From: Pithys albifrons albifrons
Taxonomy: Eukaryota; Chordata; Aves; Passeriformes; Thamnophilidae
Direction: 5' to 3'
Length of the DNA: 64,000 nt
NCBI RefSeq assembly: GCF_047495875.1
Contig: NC_092462.1
Location: 37,477,523-37,541,522, forward strand
In this document: one piece after another, positions 55,481 to 64,000 of the stretch
Layout of the letters: the number at the start of each line of letters is the position of its first letter
How positions within the stretch are numbered: position 1 is the first letter of the stretch
Made by a program: the position numbers and the translations under genes
The notes under the pieces: generated by a model
Databases searched by the model: none
What the model saw: the letters and a program-made list of their open reading frames with translations, nothing else
Told to the model about the DNA's origin: nothing

Positions 55481-55739
55481 TAATATAAAGTCATTAGCTA
55501 TAGACATCCTTGGAACAATCAAAGCTTTATGAACCCAGCACTGCCTGTCAAACACTAGACAGAACACAGGCTGGAAATATTTTTGACCTTCCTGTGAGGA
55601 CCACACTTAAGCCAGGGAGAATTTAATAGCTCTAAGTGTCTCCCGAAAGTCAGTCTTATAGACCCAACACTGCCTGTCGAACACTGGGCAGCACACAGGT
55701 TGGAAGGCTCTCTGACCTCTGCTATGAGACCACACTTAA
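55481..55739 (-). repeat. Imperfect tandem duplication, two copies, 129-bp period
   Basis: Two adjacent units share the blocks ACTGCCTGTC (starting near 55540 and 55669), ACACAGG, GACC and CCACACTTAA (55601 and 55730). The offset is 129 bases at both ends, so this is a true tandem duplication with few indels. Identity is about three quarters in the best-conserved part. It sits at the 3' end of the LTR-like repeat on the minus strand. Confidence 0.8.
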
Positions 55740-56960
55740 TAGCAAAAAAAGAACTTTCCACAACAGCTCCCAAAACAACATTTATTAATACAAGTATGTG
55801 ACAGTTATTGTGGGGTTTGTGTTGCCGGTGATAACGTTTAGCTGGAGGATTGTATTTAATTGATTAAAAAAAAACACCCCAAAAGAAAATTGCATACCAA
55901 ACTTAAGTTTCAATACAGCAGTGTATCCCAGTCCCACACAGGCAGAAACTAACAACAGAAAACTACTAACCAGAAACACAACAACTTAAAACACAAATCT
56001 AAATCCCCTCCTCGGTAACACAGGGCAACACAATGACTTGCACACCACTTTCTCTGTAATGTAAAGCAAAAGGAAAGAACAGAGCTGTTTCCCATTAACA
56101 CAGATGTTGAAAAGGAACTGCACACCGTAAAGGAACACAACAACTAATGTAAAGTAAGGTATATACCTAGTAAGTTGCGAAGTGTAAGGCAAGTTATTGT
56201 TATTAATATTAAATTAACAAAACACAGTTAGTAAATAAGGTGCTTATAGAGTAAGGATCAAAGTAGCTGTAATGTAGAAGTAGAAGCATATTATAAGGGA
56301 ATAAAATGCTTAATAAGGTTTAACGTAACAGGCATAGTGTAAGATAGAATGTATAAAGTAATAGGCATTGTAAGAGAGTAAAGTATAAGATATAAATTAT
56401 AGAGAGCACATGGTTTCTCACCTCTACATTGACTGAAGAGGTGGGAGGAGACAGGGCAGCTGCTCTCAGCTACCCGTGCAGAGATGATGATTTCTTCCCA
56501 GTTTTTGTTCATGCCCAATCTCTTTTTATACCTTTTTTTCCTTAGGTAGGTTGAGTGAATATAGTCAGTACTTTGGGGGTGACTTTGGTGACTCCTTCGG
56601 TCTCTGAAGGGTGTCACAGAGTGTGGCAAAGAAAGGCTAGGTCATTCCTATAACACTCTATTCTTCGGTAACCCCATCAACATGACTTAAGTACTTTCAG
56701 GGAGACACTGGAATCTCTTTGTCCTCTAACAATGGTTCCTGCAAGCATCCCTCCAGGGGGTTGAGCCATTTCCCTCTGCCCATGTCAGGGGTATCACCCC
56801 ACAGTGTCTCACCTGTAGAGGTCTAACTCCATCTTTATTGCAATTCTTGGGCCTTTCCTGAGCATTACAGCTATTCATCAGGTCTGTCCTGCAGCCCCTC
56901 ACAGCACAGAGCAAGCTATACTCTGCTGTAGATGCTGTTGAATAGGACTTCAAATAAAAT
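55481..56960 (-). mobile_element. Probable old LTR-type element, unclassified
   Basis: This block differs in composition from its surroundings. Read on the minus strand it has a TATA-like GGTATAAAAAGA (56521-56532), AATAAA signals at 56834-56839 and 55781-55786, and a possible left LTR edge TGTTATAG starting at 56655. A TATA box some hundreds of bases before a polyadenylation signal fits an LTR. No gag, pol or env reading frame is recognisable; the frames present are short and look like noise. Exact ends, target-site duplications and family are unresolved, so a non-LTR repeat or a transcribed noncoding sequence remains possible. Confidence 0.45.
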
Positions 56961-59415
56961 GGATTTCATATTACACATTTTGAAACAGTGACCTTCTGCT
57001 ACAGTTAGAGTCCCATGTCAGAGAGCAAGGGGCTAAAAATGAGCAGAATTCCGTTTGCTGAAGAAAGGCAAGTAAGCCACTACTGTGAAACCCAGCAGAC
57101 TGTCTTAGCAATAGAAGATGATGAAATTTAAGGTTTCATTTTTATGATTTTGAGAATCCAACCAGCATTTTTTGAGAAAAGTGGGAAAAGGGCATTTTGG
57201 TGGTTTGTGGCTCTTACTAGAAATCAATTTGCATATAGTCAGATACCTTTGCAATGGCAATCAAAAGTAAAAGTAAATATAAATGAGGATTAAAGGTCAA
57301 AATTGAATGATGGAGTCATGTTAAGAAAGTGTAAGATACTTTCCTCTTCTGTCTTTTAAGCATTGCTCTTTTTTAGAGCAATCTATTCAGCAGGAAGAAT
57401 TGAAATAAGTTTAAATTAAATCCATCAATATTACTTTTCCTTTTTCTCACTTAGAATATGCAATTAGTCTGAACCTGTCAATGAGAACATCCAAATCCAA
57501 TGACCTTCCCCAGAACTATACGCATCTGGTTACAGTATTGACCATGCAAATACACAGATTTAAGTACAATTGCTTTCAAAAGGTACATTCTTATAAAGTA
57601 AAGGTGAAATTAAAAAAACAAAACAAAACCAAAAATAACCCCCCCAAAACACCAGAGAGCATTCTGATCTGTTTGGGTGTTGTGAGCCTTTTTTTTCCTC
57701 TTACCCTTTACAATTTGTAGTCTGACTTGAGTGCATCTCTTTTACTTGTTTTTTTGTGAGCTTTTTGTTTTTTTGGCTTGGACTTTTATGGGGATGCAAA
57801 CTTACTACTTTTAAAATCATGTTTACTGGTATTTGAAAATGCTGAAGGAAAAGCTTTTACTTTCAAGAACACTGTAAGAGTTACATGCACATATGGTAGT
57901 TGCATTTGTTCTAGTCAAAGAAGCATCACTGTTGGCAGTGTTGGTTTTATAGGTGGTTTTCTTAACTTGCTAGCTGAAGTCACTGCATATTAATAATGGG
58001 CTTCATTTATTGTAATTGTTCCTACAAATAAAAAAAATATGTTTTACTAAATTCTATTGCTGCAGTGGATTTTCTTTTTCTTAGAAAATATATATATTGA
58101 ATGCATACCTAGACATTTCTGTCACTTGGTAATGAGCACTGTTTTCTCCAGAGCTTTACATTTTTGCTAAGCAGCAGTCCTTTTTCCAGTGTGCATGCAT
58201 GTTCTACCAACAAGCTGCTTATTAAAAAGTTTTGAAAGTTTTTATTTCTAGAAATGGCTTGTCTTTAAATTGTCAACATGTTTTAGGAAGAAAAGTCTGA
58301 ATTAGAAATTTAAATATTTTTCTTTTTTTTTTTAGGAAAGCATCTAAAAACTAGATAGTTTATTCAAAGCTACATAGCCATTAATATTTTGCAAATACAA
58401 CTCCAGCAGCTATGAGTTTTTATTACATCTTTCGAACATTTCATCAGTGTGGTAGCTGTACAATAAATTGGTAAATATTGATTTCTAAGTGACATTTAAA
58501 AAGAGGAAATGTAAACTAAGCTGCAAATATATGTAAATCAAATTTATAACCTACAGCAGTGTTTGATATGCACAGCTATTCTTTCTGGCAAGGAGCAAAT
58601 ATGTCTCTACTTCTTTAAACCTAGAAGTTGCAGGTCTAAACTTTTTTTTCCTTTTTTTCTTCGTCATATTATTTTGCTTGTTTATTGCAAAACTGACATG
58701 TTCTGGCTCGTGGGGATACCTTAATCATGGTGTGACTTAGTTGGTTTTTGGGAATGAGAAATTGTGCAGTTACTTTTTCGCCTGGAGGTGAAAATGCCAG
58801 GTTTTCTTAACAACAGAGGAATGTGTCTCTTTCTTCAACAAAACATGAAAGATGAGGTCTGATCAGTTGCAGTACCTTAAAATTTAGTCATAAAATATTT
58901 TCAGATATTAAGAGAAACTGAATTAAAATTAAGATGTTGAATGTACAGTGCTTTCCTTTGAAAAAAATGAAAAGTTATTTACATGTTGGAAGCACTTATC
59001 ACTCGGGATAATACTGAATTATTTTCTAGAGTTTATCTCCTGGTTTAGTAGACTGTACAAGTTTTGTTTGTGGAATTCTTTCTGGTAAGACGGTTTGTTT
59101 TCTGGAAATGAAGTCATAGAAGATGTGTGCTCTGTCATTTTCCAGGAACATGTTTCCATCAAAGGAAAAGAATTCCAGCCAGTTAAATTTTTCACTCATT
59201 CCACTCTAAGTTTTGTCATTGTTACAATTTATTCTGTGTTGCAAGCAATATACATGTTTTAAATTAACTAGTTATTGTCACATGAAAGTGCTGCTTGATT
59301 GCACTGTTGAATTTTTATGCTAGAAACCATCATGGCTGAATGGCCCAAACAGATGATGGTATATGCCAACTCAGATTTTTGTTATGCTTATACAATTATT
59401 TTCTTGCCTCTCCAG

Positions 59416-59582
59416 CTGTAAGCACAAGGTGTACCTGGAAACACTACCAAACACGAGCATAATTATCCCATTTCATAATGAAGGCTGGACTTCACTCTTG
59501 CGAACAATACACAGTATTATCAACCGCACTCCAGACAGCCTGATAGCAGAAATCATTCTTGTGGATGACTTCAGTGACAGAG
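59416..59582 (+). CDS. GALNTL6: GALNTL6-like coding exon (N-terminal catalytic domain)
   Basis: The exon is 167 nt: one base completes an Asn codon, 55 codons follow and one base begins the next codon. The peptide includes [38 protein letters not shown] and [12 protein letters not shown]. This is the first part of the GT-A (glycosyltransferase family 2) fold: a beta strand ending in PFHNEGW, a helix with [11 protein letters not shown], and the LVDD strand that contacts UDP in the family. The Cys is the first conserved catalytic-domain cysteine. NTS and NRT fit N-glycosylation sequons. The DxH metal-binding motif and lectin domain must lie in later exons. The acceptor is CTCTCCAG and the donor is GAG/GTAAGG, both strong. 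The residues match GALNTL6 better than GALNT10, from memory. Confidence 0.95.
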
Positions 59583-62210
59583 GTAAGGCCCAACCGATTT
59601 TGTTTCAACTTTAAATGCAGTGTGGTCTGTACAGAAACTAAAAGGAAGGAAGAAAAAGAGAGGAGACCACAGACTTAGTGGACTGCTTGCCTCGAAGTAC
59701 ACTTTGATTTTTAGTGGGAGTCAACATTCATAAATGACTTTTGTTTCACTTGGCATGCATACAGAGGTTCACATCAAAGGGAAGAGACTGTGAACTGTTC
59801 CTTAGCCCTTATTAATAAAGTATTTTTAATATACTATTTCTGAAATACTTCACATTTTCATATTTCCCCAGCTCTTCCTTATACTTTCCTTTTATTCTGA
59901 AAATGCATTAAATTTGACCATTTTGGGATGCAGCTTATCAGTGTATTAGACTTTGATCCTGGAATTTTATTAAGCTAGGCAGCTTCACATACTAGTACAA
60001 AATAGCCATACAGAGAAATGCAACTTTTTTGAATGGTATGTTAAAAAAGTGTGTTAGAATAGTTGATCCAAGTTTACATAATTTATATGTAGTAAAATCA
60101 AGAAAACTGCAATCGCTTAATGGCTTCTGCCATCATTGCTTCTTGAATGCAACACACAAAGTGAATGTCTCAAGTTATGGAAATGAATTTTAACAATTTT
60201 TAGGTGAAATCCATCTGTGATAAGAATATGGAACTGGGAAATAGTTTTTCTTTCAAATTCCAGGGCGTCTCTTAGAAGTTTAAGCATGAAGACCTTTGAC
60301 TTTTCTTTGGTGTTTGCGGGATGAGTTTTCTGTTTCTGTTGAAACATCAGTTGCTGATGTGTATGTGAGCTTTATTCTGGGTAGATTGATAGCAGGAGAG
60401 AAAATTGTACCATTTGTAATGTTTTACTTAAAACCTTTATCTCAGCTCGGACCTTAGAGAAGCAAATTTCTGACCTACTGTTGTGGGAGGCCCCTGGGTG
60501 AGTGAGAGGAATATTAGTAGAGCACTGCAGCAGCAGAATCATTTTTTAAGATTTTTAACTTGATATTTCAGAGTTTAGAAAGATTAATGCTGCACACATC
60601 TATCTTGCCCTCTCATATCTTCTGATTTACTTGCAATGTCCTTTGATGAACTGCCTCTTGGTCTGCAATGCAATTTAAGAGAAATTGTAAAGTGAGTAAA
60701 GTTCTGACTATTCTGTGTTGAGGAAATATAGACCAGGGATGAAAGTTTGTGAAACAGGAGCTGCAAAATAGCATGACCATTTTTCTGCAGGCTAACAGTT
60801 TCTTAGAGGGAAGTCTGCAAGTTGGTTTTATGAGGTACCTGACAAGAGTCAAAAGTGAAAATGGGATATTTCAGTAACACTGGTATTTTGAATGTAATCA
60901 TTAAATAGCAAACATTTTTCTCTAAAGTGTTCTGCTAATCAAACTTTTCCTTTTTTTTTTTTTGCAAACATCTAGGAATTTGTAATGAAATGTCAGTTCC
61001 TGTTAAGAATAAATGAGAAAAAGTAGGAAGTTGAAAGCTGTGTAAAAGATGGAGCTTTTTAAATTTTTTTTAACAGATGCAAATATAAATACAGAAATGC
61101 AGTTAGAGAACTTTTGACAACAGGTGATGAAAATGTTTTAGTAAACAGCTAGGTACCAAGCAGTTTGCTCGTTTGTCTGAATTACTTCTATGCCTTCATT
61201 TTATTCATATTCGCTCTTTTGGCTTTTATGATCAAACCCAAAAGTTTTAGATAGTTCATGCATAATATTCACTGTAAATTAGGACATTTAGATGTTATAA
61301 AAGTAAAAGAACAGCTGCACCTTTTTAAAATATCAATATATTGCACTTTAGAGGCTTGGTATTGAGAGGGAGGTAAGGAAATGTTATGAAATTTGGAAGT
61401 ACAATATTTGGTTATGGACAGATTTAATGAAGTCTACATTAATATAGAAAGTCATCTGTGGCAGAAGGAAATGTAGATTTAAATATAGGTGCAAAGTGTT
61501 GCACAATTTCTTTATTCATTTAATTTATAGAGAATTCTTACACTTGAAAATGATGAAACAATAGGATGGAGAAAAATTACTGAATTAGTGGAACCCTGTC
61601 CCAATAAATATAACAGGTTTGATTTACATTGTACAAAAACAGCCAAATGGTGGTGCACTGGTGAGATGAAAGATCTAGAGTTTATAGGAGCTCTAGAACA
61701 CGTAAAATAAAAACATTGTCACTTAAGAATTTTTATAAAAGAGAGGCAAGTATTAGACTTCTACTTAGTTTACATTAGAAAGCTATGGATAAGGGAGCTA
61801 GCTGTGATATGTGCTGTTGGACACATAAAATTTAAGAAGGTTTTTTATTCTTCCCAGTTGATTTTTGCAGTCAGGTCTTCAATTGAGACTTCCACTGAAT
61901 AACGTAGTCCTGGGTCCAAGTACCTTGCCTTTTTAACAAATTTAATTTGTTGGATTTAATTTAACAATTTAATGATGCACACGTTTTTGCATGCTAAAGT
62001 ATGGAAAATATTTCTACTTTGTAATGGATTTGGGATTGAAAATTCCAATACCTGATTCATGTAGTTTGTGTTCCAAATTCTGTGTAAGTCAAAGACTTGC
62101 CAGTCTCAGAAATGGTCATCTACTATGGAAAATGAAGCTTTATATTGGAGGTACCAGCATACCTTTGTGACAGATATCTCTGAAGTGGCTTTTTGTGCAG
62201 CTCTGCTTTT

Positions 62211-62238
62211 GTGATCCTGGTTTCGTGATCCTGGTTTC
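62211..62238 (+). repeat. Perfect 14-bp tandem duplication
   Basis: GTGATCCTGGTTTC is present twice, head to tail, with no mismatch. Perfect identity suggests a recent event. It lies about 50 bases before the SINE. Confidence 0.95.
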
Positions 62239-62290
62239 AGGGAAAATGAGCCTAGTGGAAAGTGGCTTTTTTTTTTCTTCCAGGAGGGTT

Positions 62291-62430
62291 TGACCGTGAG
62301 ATTAGTTCAGTTGGTTAGAGGATGGAGTTAATAACATCAAGGCTGTGAGTTTGATGAACCATTCAATTAAGAGCTGAACTCTGATCCTTGTGGGTCCCTT
62401 TCAACTCAGAATATTCTGTGATTCTCTGTG
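62291..62430 (+). mobile_element. tRNA-Ile-derived SINE with CR1 tail (TguSINE1 type)
   Basis: The first 70 bases follow a tRNA-Ile gene: TTAGTTCAGTTGGTTAGAG matches the D-arm and A box, TTAATAACATCAAGG matches the anticodon arm with the AAT anticodon kept, and GTGAGTTTGATGAACC is a decayed T-arm and B box. The next 60 bases are a CR1 3' tail: GAACTCTGATCCTTGTGGG, TCCCTTTCAACTCAG and the octamers ATTCTGTG and ATTCTCTGTG. This head-and-tail arrangement is described for passerine SINEs that use CR1 for mobilisation. Acceptor-stem pairing is lost and both internal promoter boxes carry changes, so it is a retroposed copy and not a working tRNA gene. Confidence 0.85.
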
Positions 62431-64000
62431 AAATGGGAGGAGGGGGAAGAGGATTGGTTTGCAGGTGTGACTTTGGTGATGGGGTGTTTCTTATTGACAT
62501 AGTTTGCTCTGAAGTTAGTCTGTCAGCAGATGTCGCTGAAAAAGGGGCAAGAAGGAGAATGTGGGCAATAGTCTTAAAGGAAAGGGCAAAATGAAAAAGG
62601 CAACATGTTTTCGTTGGTTCTGTTATGGAACATCTTGCATTTACAAAGGAGTACTAAAAATTCTAATTAATGCTCTGAAACTTAAGGGGAACATAGATTT
62701 GCATAATCAATTAGTTAAACAGTTCATGTAGGTTGCCAACGTGATAGGTTTGAACATCAACATTTATTTCTTTTGTCTTTTAATTACTTTATTAGCATAG
62801 TCAGACCTGTGAACTGTTACTAACACAGTGTGTGCCCATGAATGTAACATTGACTTACCAGGCATTTCTGCTTTACCCTGTAGTTCATGAACTGGTACAG
62901 CACCTATTATAACAAAAAAATAAAAAATACCACAACCAACAAATAAACTTATTAGTAGTAATAATTATCAGATAGCATTTTAGTTTGGGAAAAAAACCAT
63001 CAGATTTGCCACAGAAAAGAAATACTTGACAACTTAGTAGTCAACAGCTTCCTGCAGAACATAACTAGTTTCTGTCACTGGCAGTGAACTGATGTTTGGT
63101 AGAAAATAACAAACTGTGAACTTTTCCTTCATGCTAATGAGCCAGTCCTTTTCCATGTTGCTATTTGTTATGTTCTCCTATCTCTGTCCCCTTGCTGAGG
63201 TCTGTTTGCTGCACTGCTGCTACTCATTTGAGAGTATCATACTGTCCCATATCAAGTGCCATATGCTTTGTGCCAGGTTTCTGAATAGCCCAGATCAATA
63301 ATGTGAAAGTTGGTGTTCAAAAGCAACCTATGACTACTTGATCAGAGCTCAGTTTAGTTGGTCAGTGAACTTTAATGCCAGTGATGTGCTTTGTTTTGTG
63401 TGAACATAGAGGAATACCTGATCTATTATTATCTTTTTTAAACTGTAGTTCTGTAAATTATATTAGTCATACAATAATGATAGGGTAAGGGAATTTGTTC
63501 TATAAGCAAAGCAACTCTATCAGAGTATCAAATTGCACAACTTTTCACTGAAGGAATAATTCAACAAATAGCTTGTAAGGTGAAATTCCCTGTAATTTTT
63601 TTGTAGACAGTTAATTTATGTAACATGTCATTGTGATTCCAATTTGTGGATGCTTAGCTTCAGGTCATGTCTGGATATAACTCTTCTGGTGGAATGAAAG
63701 TGAAGGTTCTACTGTATGAATGACTGTTTTGTCATAAGAAACCTGATAAGCGAAAACGCCTCAAAGAACTGCTAAGAGAAGGTTTTTTTATCCGTTAGCA
63801 GCAGGTATTTATTTCTGCACAGGAAGCAAGGCAGAAAAATGCCACAAAAACTTGCTTATCCTACAGGTGTCAAAGCAGGATAATTTATGCATTTGAACAT
63901 GAGTGATTACAGCATCTTATTACATATTGATTACAGGCGGGGTCTGGGTGGAGGTGGGGCAGTGTTTTCTTCTGGCATCAGTTTTGGGGAGGGGTCCTTC

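Larger units (their letters stand above)
43266..59415 (+). other. GALNTL6: GALNTL6-like intron, 16.1 kb, phase 2
   Basis: The intron starts GTATGT and ends in a good pyrimidine tract, TTTTCTTGCCTCTCCAG. It splits an Asn codon (AA/C). It contains a CR1 3' end near 47.6 kb, a GTAT microsatellite near 53.06 kb and an LTR-like minus-strand repeat at 55.5-57.0 kb. A GC-richer patch lies at about 44870-45170. A stretch at 50700-50930 with several TGACAG hexamers may be regulatory. I see nothing classifiable in 45200-47200, 47700-50700, 51100-53000, 53100-55400 or 57000-59400. Confidence 0.9.
59583..64000 (+). other. GALNTL6: Start of the next GALNTL6-like intron, phase 1
   Basis: The intron begins with a strong donor, GTAAGG, and is not closed within the window. 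It is AT-rich with no supported exon; the next expected exon (continuing with a Glu codon and the region before the DxH motif) is not visible. Apart from the SINE at 62291-62430 and a 14-bp tandem duplication just before it, I see nothing classifiable. Sequence near the end (63935-64000) turns GC-richer with GGGG runs. Confidence 0.85.

Noticed and set aside
56291..56629. 112-codon minus-strand frame inside the LTR-like repeat
   Set aside because: It covers the TATA-like element and low-complexity TTA/TAT sequence; it does not resemble a retroviral protein.
62291..62360. tRNA-Ile gene
   Set aside because: The D-arm and anticodon regions match, but the acceptor stem does not pair, the T-arm is altered and a CR1 tail follows. 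It is the head of a SINE.
1..64000. CRISPR array, operon, prophage or other prokaryotic system
   Set aside because: No regularly spaced repeats, no dense reading frames and no ribosome-binding sites. Split exons and avian retroposons show a vertebrate genome.

Overview
The window looks like a piece of bird nuclear genome, most likely from a passerine. It is AT-rich, intron-dominated DNA in which almost every open frame is short. It carries CR1-type retrotransposon tails, including the terminal octamer ATTCTRTG, and one SINE whose head is a degenerate tRNA-Ile and whose tail is CR1. That tRNA-Ile/CR1 combination is the one known from passerine birds (the TguSINE1 type). No bacterial or viral operon, CRISPR array, rRNA gene or intact tRNA gene is visible.

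The only protein-coding content I can support is three consecutive coding exons of one plus-strand gene, at 24578-24686, 43127-43265 and 59416-59582. They splice in frame (junctions after codon positions 1, 2 and 1) into 138 codons that match the stem and the start of the catalytic domain of a polypeptide N-acetylgalactosaminyltransferase. The sequence is closest to GALNTL6 (also called GALNT17-like or GalNAc-T20) as I remember it, and clearly less like GALNT10. The signal-anchor exon should lie upstream and the rest of the catalytic and lectin domains downstream. Both are outside the window or not recognisable in it.

Layout: 1-24577 is intron (or 5' flank) with short local duplications, two GC-richer blocks and a 120-bp segment present twice. 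24687-43126 is an 18.4-kb intron with simple repeats, a G-quadruplex-capable tract, a perfect hairpin and some strong cryptic splice motifs. 43266-59415 is a 16.1-kb intron with a CR1 3' end, a GTAT microsatellite and a minus-strand repeat of about 1.5 kb that looks like an old LTR-type element with an internal 129-bp tandem duplication. 59583-64000 is the start of the next intron and holds the tRNA-Ile/CR1 SINE.

I did not find a new biological system. The most useful leads are the SINE as a lineage marker, the unclassified LTR-like repeat, the duplicated intron segment, and a few candidate cryptic or recursive splice sites in these long introns.
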